Origin: Pseudomonas luteola NBRC 103146
Lineage (GTDB): Bacteria; Pseudomonadota; Gammaproteobacteria; Pseudomonadales; Pseudomonadaceae
Assembly (NCBI RefSeq): GCF_002091675.1
Contig: NZ_BDAE01000012.1
Coordinates: 86,317 to 150,316 of the forward strand
Reading direction: 5' to 3'
Length of the DNA stretch: 64,000 bases
Below the pieces are notes generated by a model that worked only from the letters and a program-made list of their open reading frames with translations, made no database searches and was not told the origin of the DNA. Positions 44,812 through 53,400 of the stretch are shown piece after piece. The stretch's first letter is position 1. The number at the start of each line of letters is the position of its first letter. The position numbers were made by a program, and so were the translations under genes.

Positions 44812-45624
44812 CTAGATAATAAGTTCGCGAATCCCTCCCGGTTGCTCGATCAGCTCTCCCGGCAAACTCAGGCGACGGTCATTGAGATACCGATAATCCT
44901 TGCGCACCGCCTGAAGCTGGCTCAGGTCCAGCGATGCGCTCAAGTGCGCCTCTTCCCGACCGGCCTCAACCAGCATATTTCCAAAGGGATCGACTACCGC
45001 ACTGCCTCCTGCAAAGGTGAGGTCGCCATCGCCTTCACCCACGCGGTTCACCATCACGGCAAACGCCTGATTTTCGATTGCGCGGGCCATGATCGCGGCT
45101 CGGTGTACAGGCCCATAAGGGTCCATGTTGCCGTTGGTTACGATAATGAGCTGTGCACCCAGTTGCGCCAGCGCGCGGGCGGTTTCGGGAAACTCGATGT
45201 CATAGCAGATCAGCAGACCGACCCGAACACCGTTCCATAGACAGGTCGCAAAGCGGTCACCAGGCGATAGCACTCCCTGATCCGACGACCACAAGTGCGT
45301 CTTCCGGTAACGCAGCGCAATTTCATCCGGGGTAATCAGAAGCGTGGTGTTGTAATAACGCTCGCCATCCGCTTCAGCAAAGCCGATGGCGACCGAGACC
45401 TGTCTGGCATGCGCAGCCTGACGAACCCGACTGATCGTCGGGCCATCAATGGGCTCGGCGACATCTGCCACGTTTTCATGGGTTGGAAAACCGCTGAGGT
45501 GCGTTTCTGGAAACACAATAAGCTGTGTATCCGGTGCACAGGCTTCGATAGCCGCCAATGCCGTTTGCAGGTTGTAAGCCTTGTCGCCATCACGGCCAGC
45601 CACCTGGGCCAGTTCAATCTTCAT
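44812..45624 (-). CDS. Carbon-nitrogen hydrolase (nitrilase superfamily)
   Basis: 270 residues with the Glu-Lys-Cys triad: Glu40 (VFPETH), Lys108 (YRKTHLW) and Cys140 (LLICYDIEFPE). This is the pattern of aliphatic amidases and carbamoylases, rather than true nitrilases. AAGGAG is 6 bases before the ATG at 45624; longer frames are not supported. With the downstream permease and divergent LuxR gene it forms a small uptake-and-hydrolysis unit. The substrate is unknown. Confidence 0.9.
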   Translation of the reverse strand: MKIELAQVAGRDGDKAYNLQTALAAIEACAPDTQLIVFPETHLSGFPTHENVADVAEPIDGPTISRVRQAAHARQVSVAIGFAEADGERYYNTTLLITPDEIALRYRKTHLWSSDQGVLSPGDRFATCLWNGVRVGLLICYDIEFPETARALAQLGAQLIIVTNGNMDPYGPVHRAAIMARAIENQAFAVMVNRVGEGDGDLTFAGGSAVVDPFGNMLVEAGREEAHLSASLDLSQLQAVRKDYRYLNDRRLSLPGELIEQPGGIRELII

Positions 45625-45731
45625 GAATGCTCCTTGATACATCAGCCGTATCGAACACATTGGTTTGGCAGTATGGTGCCCACGGTTTGGCATGATAATC
45701 ACGCCGGTGGGTTAACCCTTTTGAGGTAGGC

Positions 45732-46505
45732 ATGGGTATGGAACTAAAGGATATCGCCTGGCATCAGTCGGTTGGTCAACTGATTGATGCGCTCGATGCG
45801 CCCAACTTCTGGATCAGGCTGGTACGATTACTGGCGCGCTATCTGCCCTTCGACAGCTGGGTAGCACTGCTTTTCAGTGCTGGCAGGCCCGTTGTACTGG
45901 CAGAAAGTCCGACCAGTGATGGCGGACCTGATCCGCTGTTTCAGGACTACATCAACGGCCTGTATCTTCTGGACCCGTTCTACATCGCCTCTCGTGAGCG
46001 AGCCCACAATGGCCTGGTTCGGCTTGACGACGTCGCACCAGAATGTTTTGAGCAAACCGATTATTATCGTCTGTACTTTCGGTTGAACGTGGTCGCTGAC
46101 GAAATCCAGATCAACTGCCAGATCGATGCTGATCAGACGCTTTGCCTGTCCCTTGGCTCGCGCCAGCGTTTCAAACCTGACCAGATAGCCCTGCTCGGTC
46201 TGATTCAACCCTGGATAATGGGTCTCATGCGTCAGCGCCTACGCTTCGAGCAAGGTTCCACTACGCCCTCTGTTCCAGCGTGGCAACACCGGCTGGAGAC
46301 AACCAGCCAACGCAGCGAAATGCCGTTGACCACCCGTGAGATGGACGTTGCACGCCTCGTACTGAGTGGCTGCTCCGGCAAGGAAATTGCGCGGAAGCTG
46401 GATATTTCTGTCGAGACCGTCAAGGTCCATCGAAAACATATCTATACCAAGCTCAACATCAAATCCCAATCCGAGCTGTTCGCGGTGTTCTTTCAAATCA
46501 ACTGA
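45732..46505 (+). CDS. LuxR-family transcriptional regulator
   Basis: 257 residues. The C-terminal helix-turn-helix (LTTREMDVARLVLSGCSGKEIARKL, VETVKVHRKHIYTKLNIKSQ) is of the LuxR type. The N-terminal about 180 residues form a sensory domain (PFDSWVALLFSAGRP, FYIASRERAHNGLVRLDD) without a receiver Asp pattern. It starts at 45732 or at M3 (45738). It is divergent from the C-N hydrolase-permease pair, with 107 bases between them, and is almost certainly their regulator. It resembles the LuxR protein at 11553. Confidence 0.88.
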   Translation: MGMELKDIAWHQSVGQLIDALDAPNFWIRLVRLLARYLPFDSWVALLFSAGRPVVLAESPTSDGGPDPLFQDYINGLYLLDPFYIASRERAHNGLVRLDDVAPECFEQTDYYRLYFRLNVVADEIQINCQIDADQTLCLSLGSRQRFKPDQIALLGLIQPWIMGLMRQRLRFEQGSTTPSVPAWQHRLETTSQRSEMPLTTREMDVARLVLSGCSGKEIARKLDISVETVKVHRKHIYTKLNIKSQSELFAVFFQIN

Positions 46506-47032
46506 TGTATACCGGCTGGGTAGCTACCGTGCTGGCAATGCTGAGCCTCATCAACAACCGGCAGGAATTAAGACAGACGTCGTAATTCTGGAGACCTGTA
46601 CGTATTCTCCACCCAAGGTTACTCCAGGCAGAATTGCTATTGATATGTGCCTTCGGCGCTTTTAAACGTCGAAGTCGTATCAGCCTGAATAGGGTTTTTG
46701 CAGAGGGTATTAGGGGGTCAATAAACGTAAGCAGGAGGATTGATTGTACTCAGCCGAGCACGTGACCGGCTCGTTTCGCCCTGCTCCGGTCTGTTTCAAT
46801 CAACGGTGTGCCAAAGGGCTCTGGCATGCCTCAGACAGCTCACTCTTTTTTCTATTTATTTTCCTCAAGAAAACCAACGCTATACCGATAGCCTTCTAAT
46901 GAAAGCCTCCAACTGGCAAACCATGAGACGCCAGGAAGGCACTGCACTCGGGTTGAAGTTTCCGGGCGCACATTCTCACTAGAGGCATTCAGGTCTTGGA
47001 AAGGCCTGCTCGAACAGAAGGTATAACGACAC
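46506..47032. other. Intergenic region
   Basis: About 530 bases. A frame at 46740-46982 has AGGAGG too close to its TTG and an implausible composition. I see no terminator, repeat or RNA that I can name. Confidence 0.5.
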
Positions 47033-47818
47033 ATGTCCACCTCAGCACTGGCGCTGATGTTTGTCAGCTGCATCCTTTTATTTTTATTCATGGCCTATGT
47101 GGACCAGGTTGCAGACCGTTATCAACTGGATAAGGCTCGTCTGCGAGCAGACCTGAATGACCGGATTTACCGTATCGGCACCTTGTCGGAAACCTTTCCA
47201 GCCCAGTTCATGACACCTGAACTCAAACAGCTTCTGGTCAGACTAGAACTCAACCTTATTCAGCGCATCGGCCGCCTGGAAAAACCTACCGAAGCCCTGA
47301 CGGAGCGCGAGTCCCTCCTGCAGGAGCAGGAAAAACTCGGTTTGGACATTTCGATCGAGAATCAACCATGCCCTCTGTCAAGCGAGGCGGCCTTCAAAGA
47401 GGTGAGCTTTCAGCTGGAAACCCTTAATAGTCAGGTTCACCGCGCCGTACAGGATGGCCTGCTTACCAAGGCGGATGCTTCCGGCTGGTTCAAGTCAGTC
47501 AGATATTGGCTTGCGCTCAGCAATATCGAAATGTTCGATAACATGGCCACCCAAGCGCTTGAGTCAGACCAGCCCCGCCTGGCAAAGCGCGCTTATGAAC
47601 GTGGCCTTCAATATATTCGCAACCAATCTGATCAAATGGCGTTTCAAGCCCAGCGCGAAGCTTTTGAGAGCGGTATAGAGACCGCTGAGAATGCCATCGA
47701 GAAACAGACCCAGGCCGAACAGCAACTCAAGGCGCCTCCTGTTGAAGAAAAGGCACCTGAGCCTGAAGAGGGCAACGAATGGAAAAAGAAGCCGCTCTAC
47801 GACAAGAGCGAGGTGTGA
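47033..47818 (+). CDS. Membrane-anchored hypothetical protein
   Basis: 261 residues. One N-terminal membrane helix (residues about 4-22) is followed by a charged, mostly helical cytoplasmic or periplasmic region with coiled-coil character (YQLDKARLRADLNDRIYRIG, LVRLELNLIQRIGRLEKP) and a TPR-like stretch (QPRLAKRAYERGLQYIRNQ). The C-terminus is rich in Glu, Pro and Lys. No family recognised. It converges with the HD-Pnk gene, whose stop is 3 bases away. Confidence 0.75.
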   Translation: MSTSALALMFVSCILLFLFMAYVDQVADRYQLDKARLRADLNDRIYRIGTLSETFPAQFMTPELKQLLVRLELNLIQRIGRLEKPTEALTERESLLQEQEKLGLDISIENQPCPLSSEAAFKEVSFQLETLNSQVHRAVQDGLLTKADASGWFKSVRYWLALSNIEMFDNMATQALESDQPRLAKRAYERGLQYIRNQSDQMAFQAQREAFESGIETAENAIEKQTQAEQQLKAPPVEEKAPEPEEGNEWKKKPLYDKSEV

Positions 47819-47821
47819 GCG

Positions 47822-48961
47822 TTAGGCCAGATATTCGACACAGTCCGCCTCGCTCGGCAGCGGTACTTCCCACCGGCAGAGCATCCGCTGGATATCCTGA
47901 TTTCGCAATGACGTGTTTCGCCTGGCGTTACGCTCAAGAATGACCCGCTCCGGCTGCTCAAGATAAACGATTCGTATTGAGGCGTTATATTGGTAGAGCA
48001 AATCCAGGGTCTTCTTGCGCATTTGGCCGGACAGATGCGTTGCGTTCCAGACAAAAGCCTCTTTTCTGCGTAACAGTGCCTTGGCGGTATCCACCGCATA
48101 ATGAGCGACGGCCCCTTCGTTCTTGCCATGGGCAAGCCCCAGTGCGTCCCGTGCATCATCGTAAGAAACGACCGGCAGCCCTGGCAGGTTTTCTGCGACC
48201 CATGTGTTCTTGCCACTGGCAGGCAGACCCGCCATGACTACCACATCGGAGCCCTTCTGCTCCCGATAATGACTGAACGCCGGATGAATACGGGCACCGC
48301 GAAAATAGCTCATCCGCGTGTAATCATCAGGAAAAGCCTTGGCTGAATACAGGCAGCTTTCTTCCTCCGCCAGCTGTTGAAACAACACGATATCATCCAA
48401 TACGTGCTGCTTGTTCGGGTAGATACGCCCTTCCATATCCGCGATGGCCATAGCGATCAACATCCAGAGCGGTAGCTCCCAGGACAGGCGATGTGCCAGA
48501 AACTCTGGAGAATGTCCTGAGCGATCACCGCTCAACGCCCAGAACGGCACCTGATGCACACTGATGATTCGGCAAATGGTTTCTCGCAACGAGAATGGCA
48601 CGCCTGCCTTCCAGAGCAATATGCGGGCATCAATTGAACCACGACGAGAGTGTCCCGGTTGGCCGATACGCCCAGTGACCTCATCTATAACAGTAGTGTC
48701 CGGCTTGGCAATGTCGTGCAAAAGTGCCGAGTAGAACAGTACGAAACGCTCTTTAGCACTTGCGCGTTCATAGGCACTTCCACCTACCATGGCTTCAACC
48801 ACCATACAGGTATGGGTCCAGACATCGCCTTCGCCATGATAGGCAGGCTCCTGCGGCGTACTTGCCAACCGAGTCAGTGCCGGTATTGCTTCTACGCACC
48901 CCTTGAAGTCGGGCTGCTGGCCTGGTGCAGCAACCAGGCGCTCAAGTGTTTGAAAATCCAT
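47822..48961 (-). CDS. HD-Pnk: HD phosphoesterase fused to polynucleotide 5'-kinase
   Basis: 379 residues. The N-terminal HD domain has His50, the His82-Asp83 pair (ALLHDIAKP), His104, His136 and Asp175. The C-terminal P-loop kinase begins near 240 with GLPASGKNTW; Asn follows the Walker Lys where Ser/Thr is usual. YDDARDALG and the Arg-rich end (ERNARRNTS) fit a T4-Pnk-like kinase. This is the layout of Runella HD-Pnk, which removes 2',3'-cyclic phosphate or 3'-phosphate ends and phosphorylates 5'-OH ends. AAGGAG precedes the ATG. It lies 16 bases after the RNA ligase gene in one operon. Confidence 0.85.
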   Translation of the reverse strand: MDFQTLERLVAAPGQQPDFKGCVEAIPALTRLASTPQEPAYHGEGDVWTHTCMVVEAMVGGSAYERASAKERFVLFYSALLHDIAKPDTTVIDEVTGRIGQPGHSRRGSIDARILLWKAGVPFSLRETICRIISVHQVPFWALSGDRSGHSPEFLAHRLSWELPLWMLIAMAIADMEGRIYPNKQHVLDDIVLFQQLAEEESCLYSAKAFPDDYTRMSYFRGARIHPAFSHYREQKGSDVVVMAGLPASGKNTWVAENLPGLPVVSYDDARDALGLAHGKNEGAVAHYAVDTAKALLRRKEAFVWNATHLSGQMRKKTLDLLYQYNASIRIVYLEQPERVILERNARRNTSLRNQDIQRMLCRWEVPLPSEADCVEYLA

Positions 48962-48977
48962 ATTCCATTTCTCCTTG

Positions 48978-49835
48978 TTATTGTTTGTTCAAACATTCCC
49001 ACGTCACGATAGGTACTGGTGCATAGAGATCAACATCGGGCGCAAGCTCATTGGGAATGTAGGGCTGACGCAAGTGATGCTCATTGGCGTCCAGAATGGT
49101 CTGCACGAAGTCTGGCCTGACCCACTTCATCCGTGCGACTGTTTCGCAGGCTGTCTCGACTTTCAGGTAAAGCCCTTCCATCAGATCAGAGGTATCGCAT
49201 TGAGACCATGCCTTACTCAGGTCTAGCCCTTCACGCCGCACTGTATCTTCGAACCGCTCTCTCCACCGATCGGTTCGGGCCCAGGACTTGCCAACCAGTG
49301 CCAGCAGGTCTTTGAGCCTTACAGGCGCAGGACCCTCATACAACACAGGTACAGACAGGACAGGCCCGCCGGCTAACAACACGCGGCGCTCAGCGGTTGA
49401 CAGAAAGATCTGCCTACGACGATCCCAGATGTCGAACTCGAAAAAGACACCCGGCAACTGATCGTAGAAAACCGAATGCTTCTTGCTCATGACCTCGCCA
49501 AACATCACGTAGCGATCTTCAAGTCTCTCAAGCAGAAACAGTTCATGGACGCGTGCCCATTGCTTGAACAGGTTGAACTGCTTCTCCCGTGAGCCCCCGA
49601 TAAGGTAGTGCCCACGTGACTGAAGCAGGAGTTCAGCATTAGCGGAAAAGCTGATTGCCGCATTAGCGCCATCAAGCTTTTCCTCCACCACGATGAATTG
49701 ATCTTTCAGCGTGCTTAGCTTTACCTGGTCATGATCGCAGTCACCCGGTTGCAGGCGCGACGACTCCAGGTGAGGCGTTCGCGGGTATTTAAATAATTCA
49801 TGTAATTGCGCATAGACGCGCGGGTCGAGAGTCAT
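48978..49835 (-). CDS. ATP-dependent RNA ligase
   Basis: 285 residues. Nucleotidyltransferase motif I is EEKLDGAN with Lys53 as the adenylation site; motif Ia LLLQSRGHY, motif III RYVMFGEVMSKKHS and FFEFDIWDR, motif IV EGLYLKV and motif V RMKWVRPDF are all present. This is a complete RNA ligase of the Rnl2-like covalent nucleotidyltransferase group. GGAG is 7 bases before the ATG at 49835. The downstream HD-Pnk gene would heal ends and this enzyme seal them. A 68-base stem-closed sequence occupies the leader. Confidence 0.85.
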   Translation of the reverse strand: MTLDPRVYAQLHELFKYPRTPHLESSRLQPGDCDHDQVKLSTLKDQFIVVEEKLDGANAAISFSANAELLLQSRGHYLIGGSREKQFNLFKQWARVHELFLLERLEDRYVMFGEVMSKKHSVFYDQLPGVFFEFDIWDRRRQIFLSTAERRVLLAGGPVLSVPVLYEGPAPVRLKDLLALVGKSWARTDRWRERFEDTVRREGLDLSKAWSQCDTSDLMEGLYLKVETACETVARMKWVRPDFVQTILDANEHHLRQPYIPNELAPDVDLYAPVPIVTWECLNKQ

Positions 49836-49861
49836 GGTCTTCTCCAATCAAACAGGGAAAA

Positions 49862-49929
49862 CCGACAACGCTCAGGAACGATAGATGACAGCTACGCGCA
49901 GACCAACCGCTTACCGGGACCGTTGTCGG
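49862..49929 (-). other. Stem-closed leader element before the RNA-repair operon
   Basis: CCGACAACG and CGTTGTCGG form a perfect 9-bp stem enclosing 50 bases, ending 26 bases before the RNA ligase start codon. On the minus strand the interior can fold a GCG-GTTGGTCTG-CGC hairpin, loosely like a tRNA D-arm, and a GTAG/CTAT hairpin. The sequence TTTT follows the closing stem. It could be a leader regulatory element or a small structured RNA. Structure and function are inference. Confidence 0.4.
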
Positions 49930-50070
49930 ATCAGATGTAAAGGTTGATGCAGGGCACTGGCTTCACCACTTTAGAAAGGAGGGTTAAACGAAGGGCGCGA
50001 ATTAATCCTTACTCCCGCCCGTGCTGTCAAACCGGAATCGATCATTCGCGACGTACATCAAACCTCATAA

Positions 50071-50092
50071 AAAGCCGCCCGAAGGCGGCTTT
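50071..50092. terminator. Terminator of the cellulase gene
   Basis: AAAGCCGCC-CGAA-GGCGGCTTT is a perfect 9-bp stem with a tetraloop, flanked by A and T runs on both sides, 13 bases after the stop of the GH5 gene. Confidence 0.9.
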
Positions 50093-50104
50093 TCCGTCAT
50101 GGCG

Positions 50105-52399
50105 TTACTTAGCGGGTCCTACTGCCGTACAGCTGTTAGAACTCTGTACATACTTTTGCAGCGTGGCCCACTGAGGACGATCCTGGCCATTCAAGGGTTC
50201 TACTGAAAGCTTGTAGCTACCCCAGCCCGGACCAGCCGCCCAGTACGTGGCAGGAATACAGTTCTGCTGGAGGTATGAGAGCAGATTATCCATCAGTGGC
50301 AGCCAGCGAGCATCGTCACCTGGCACGCCAAATTCAGCGATATAGCCCTTCTTCCCGTTCTTTTTCAGCCAATCCACGAAAGGCTTTGCACGATTGACGC
50401 CCAGCATCGCGTTGAGCTGGCTGGTATCTTCCGGGCTATAAGTACCGCTGCCGTCCTTGTCCAGATAGACGTGCGCTGCAAAGATGATGTTATTGGCCGA
50501 GTCCTTGAGGCTGAGCAGACTGTCATTGTAATAGGGCCATAGCGATGCATTGGACCAGGCATTACCTTCCACAATCACCGGGTGAGTATGATCCACCGTT
50601 CGTACGCCATCGATTCCAGACTGGGCAGCCTTGAGCCAGTAACTATCCATGTCATGCGGCTTGGCCATGATGTCATACCCATACAGGGCAGGATGGCTGG
50701 CCCAGCGGTAAGCAATTCGGTACATCAGGTCCCAGAAATGGGTGTAGGTAACCTGCCCCGCCCCAATGATATTGCCGTTGTAGCGCCCATTGTTATGCAC
50801 ATCCAGGATAACCTTGATGTTGTATTTCTGGGCCAGGTTCATAGTGGTCTGGATCAAGCCAACCTGGTTGGGATCAAGCATTGTGCTGAGCTTAGGCTGT
50901 ATACGCTCCCATAGAATAGGAAAGCGGATCAGACGGATCCCTTTCTGATTCCACTGCTTGAAATCCGCCTCTGTGGGATACAGGTAGTCAACACCGTTTT
51001 TGCCGGGTACGACGTGTGGAGCAAACGCTGCGCCTGACAAATTCAAGCCGACCAGATCTATCCCGCTGCGGGTGAAAGGCGTTACCGGTTGCACGACAGG
51101 TTTTGCCGGTTGGCTAGGCGTAGCGGGCTGTGCAGGTACAGGTGCAGGAGTCGCTGGTTTTGCTGGCATGGCAGGCACTGCTGGTGTAGCAGGTGCAGTC
51201 ACGGGTTGACTCGGTGTAGCAGGTGTTGTCGTAACAGGCTTACTCGGCGCAGGAGTGGCAGGCTTTGATGGAGTAGCAGGCTGCGCAGGAACTGCTGGCT
51301 GAGCCGGTTTAGCGGGTTGGCTTGGTGCTGTTGCGTCAGTACCGTTTATAGGTCCAAACGCAGTGCATCTGGTGTTATTGACGTACTTTTTGAGAGTTGT
51401 CCATTGAGGACGCTCAACACCATTTATAGGCTCCACAGACATGAAATAGTTACCCCAGCCCGGACCTGCCGCCCAATAGGTGGCCGGAATACAATTCTGC
51501 GCCAGATATGCCAGCATGTTATCCATGATGGTATTCCAGCGAGAGTCATTGTCCGGGATGCCAAACTCACCGATGTAGCCTTTCTTGCCGTGCTTCTTTA
51601 GCCATTCGATAAAGGGCTTGACTCGCTCAACGCCATACATGGGGTCAAGCTTGCTGACGTCAACGGACTCGTAATTGCCGCCCGCATTGTTATCAAAGTA
51701 GGTGTGCGCAGAAAAGATAAGGTTATTTGAAGGATCCTTGAGATCGAGCAACGTATTATTCCACTGCTCCCAGCGCGTAGCCTCGGCCCACCCGTTGCCT
51801 TCGACAATAATGGGGCGAACGGTATCAACCGCACGTACACCATTGATGCCGTATTGAGCTGCCGTGTTCCAATAGTTCAGCGCACCATTAGGCTCATTCA
51901 TGATGTCGTAGGCATAAAGCGACTTCTGGCTGCTCCAACGCTGCGCGATCTTTGTCATGATCTCCTGATATCGCGCATAAGGCACACCGCTTGTTCCAAT
52001 GATCTGGCCGCGATATCGAGCATAGTTATGAAGGTCCAGAATGATCTTTACGTTATGCTTTTCTGCATAGCTGAACGTGCTATCGATCAATTGCACATAC
52101 TTAGCGTCCAGCGCACCGCCAAGCGTAGGCTGCAGCCGCTCCCAGATAATTGGGAAGCGCACCAGTTTTATGCCCTTCTCACTCCACTGCTTGAAGTACG
52201 ATTCTGTCGGAAATATATAATTGGTTCCGTTGATGCCGGGCAGCACGTGTGATGCGAAGCCAGCCCCAGACAAGTTCAGCCCCACCAGGTCGACCGATGC
52301 CACAGCCGAAGACGAAACCAGTAACGCCGCCAATGGTAGCGCGCATTGCCTCATTACTTTGAAAGCCAGACTACGGGAACGCCTGCTTGAGCTTTTCAT
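50105..52399 (-). CDS. Secreted tandem GH5 endoglucanase (second domain lacks the acid/base Glu)
   Basis: 764 residues: signal peptide (about 1-35), GH5 domain 1 (about 36-350), Pro/Ala/Thr-rich linker (about 355-445), GH5 domain 2 (about 446-764). Domain 1 has acid/base Glu169 in YDIMNEP and nucleophile Glu278 in GYIGEFG. In domain 2 the matching site reads YDIMAKP (Ala579-Lys580), so acid/base is lost, although nucleophile Glu689 (GYIAEFG) stays. The domains are otherwise close copies, pointing to duplication. Domain 1 should hydrolyse beta-1,4-glucan; domain 2 may bind glycan or be inactive. A single-gene unit with its own terminator. Confidence 0.9.
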   Translation of the reverse strand: MKSSSRRSRSLAFKVMRQCALPLAALLVSSSAVASVDLVGLNLSGAGFASHVLPGINGTNYIFPTESYFKQWSEKGIKLVRFPIIWERLQPTLGGALDAKYVQLIDSTFSYAEKHNVKIILDLHNYARYRGQIIGTSGVPYARYQEIMTKIAQRWSSQKSLYAYDIMNEPNGALNYWNTAAQYGINGVRAVDTVRPIIVEGNGWAEATRWEQWNNTLLDLKDPSNNLIFSAHTYFDNNAGGNYESVDVSKLDPMYGVERVKPFIEWLKKHGKKGYIGEFGIPDNDSRWNTIMDNMLAYLAQNCIPATYWAAGPGWGNYFMSVEPINGVERPQWTTLKKYVNNTRCTAFGPINGTDATAPSQPAKPAQPAVPAQPATPSKPATPAPSKPVTTTPATPSQPVTAPATPAVPAMPAKPATPAPVPAQPATPSQPAKPVVQPVTPFTRSGIDLVGLNLSGAAFAPHVVPGKNGVDYLYPTEADFKQWNQKGIRLIRFPILWERIQPKLSTMLDPNQVGLIQTTMNLAQKYNIKVILDVHNNGRYNGNIIGAGQVTYTHFWDLMYRIAYRWASHPALYGYDIMAKPHDMDSYWLKAAQSGIDGVRTVDHTHPVIVEGNAWSNASLWPYYNDSLLSLKDSANNIIFAAHVYLDKDGSGTYSPEDTSQLNAMLGVNRAKPFVDWLKKNGKKGYIAEFGVPGDDARWLPLMDNLLSYLQQNCIPATYWAAGPGWGSYKLSVEPLNGQDRPQWATLQKYVQSSNSCTAVGPAK

Positions 52400-53156
52400 G
52401 AATTCCCCAATAAACCTAAAGTGTCATTTCTGAAGTGCGCACTTAACGGCCGAACCTAAAAGGCTCGTATCAAGACTGTTATCGTTTTGGTCTTCAGGCA
52501 GAACTAACTACCTTGCTTGGTGGCCGAGCGTGGCTGTACTACCGGGGGATTGAGAAAAGCGTGCCACTCAAAAAGCAGTGAAATCAATATCAATATGACA
52601 CTATTGTTTTTTATCAATACATATAAAATATATTAAAAATCAATAATTTATAAAAATTTTTCTCTGTATTAAACAGCTGTTTGTGAAACAGTTGTTTTAG
52701 GTTTTTCCAAAGAAACACGAATTACTTTCGACAACGTTCACAAAATTTAGGGGTAGAGAAAGCAGTTTTAAAAATTCATAAAATTTACACGCTTACCAAG
52801 CATGAAAGAGTTGACAAAATGCTGTTGGCCAAGCGTAACGGTTTGGGACCAGCAGTGACATTTTTTGTCACAAGGGTCGTGCCTTGAAGACAAATCAGCC
52901 TAAGCTGAAGGCGGTCTACCAGAGTCAACGCGTATTGAGACTACTCAGCTAGCGGCGTGCAACAATGCCAAAAAAGGGTGACTCAACATCTGATACGATT
53001 TTTTATTAAGAATCTGAATCTGTTTTGCGCACGCCTAGAGCCCTACTGTAGCCACATGGGTAATGCCGGTAGAGAGCTGCTCTAGCAAACACATCCATTC
53101 GCTACGATGCCTGTCTCAATGCTTACCCTTCCCTGCTATCGCAAGAGGTTTCAATC
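52400..53156. other. Long AT-rich intergenic region upstream of the cellulase gene
   Basis: About 760 bases without a gene. 52590-52690 is very AT-rich (runs such as AAAATATATTAAAAATC), unlike the surroundings. GTGACA-TTTTT-TGTCAC (52855-52871) is a perfect 6-bp inverted repeat and a candidate operator. The cellulase promoter must lie here; an MvaT/H-NS-type silencer is possible in the AT-rich part. Confidence 0.5.
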
Positions 53157-53279
53157 ATGAGCGACGTATTCTTCATGTCACTGTTTGGCTTTCTGGCCTT
53201 CGTTCTACTGGGATGGGGGTTTTACGCTGGCGTACAGCTAAACAAAGATAGAAAGGACGTGCAGAAGAACGACCGCTAA
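53157..53279 (+). CDS. Small membrane protein, 40 residues
   Basis: A 40-codon ORF, MSDVFFMSLFGFLAFVLLGWG then FYAGVQLNKDRKDVQKNDR, with AGAGG 9 bases before the ATG. It has one membrane helix (about residues 5-25) and a charged tail. Typical of small inner-membrane proteins. No family recognised. It stands alone upstream of the MocR gene. Confidence 0.6.
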   Translation: MSDVFFMSLFGFLAFVLLGWGFYAGVQLNKDRKDVQKNDR

Positions 53280-53400
53280 TGCATAGAAAGGCCATCAGTG
53301 TCTCGACGCAACCGCTTTCAATCTTCTGTTTTAAGTCGTAAGCGCTCGTATAGACACCAATACGGTATAGGCATCAACCACCAGCGCTGCAGCGAAAAGC

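Noticed and set aside
46740..46982. 80-codon frame with AGGAGG upstream
   Set aside because: The AGGAGG touches the TTG start, leaving no spacer, and the protein has no plausible fold or family.
47822..48961. HD plus P-loop protein as a tRNA nucleotidyltransferase or a nucleotide-signal hydrolase
   Set aside because: No nucleotidyltransferase head domain; the kinase C-terminus and adjoining RNA ligase fit HD-Pnk much better.
52855..52871. GTGACA-TTTTT-TGTCAC as a Vfr/CRP site
   Set aside because: The TGTGA-N6-TCACA spacing of CRP-type sites is not met; kept only as an unnamed palindrome.
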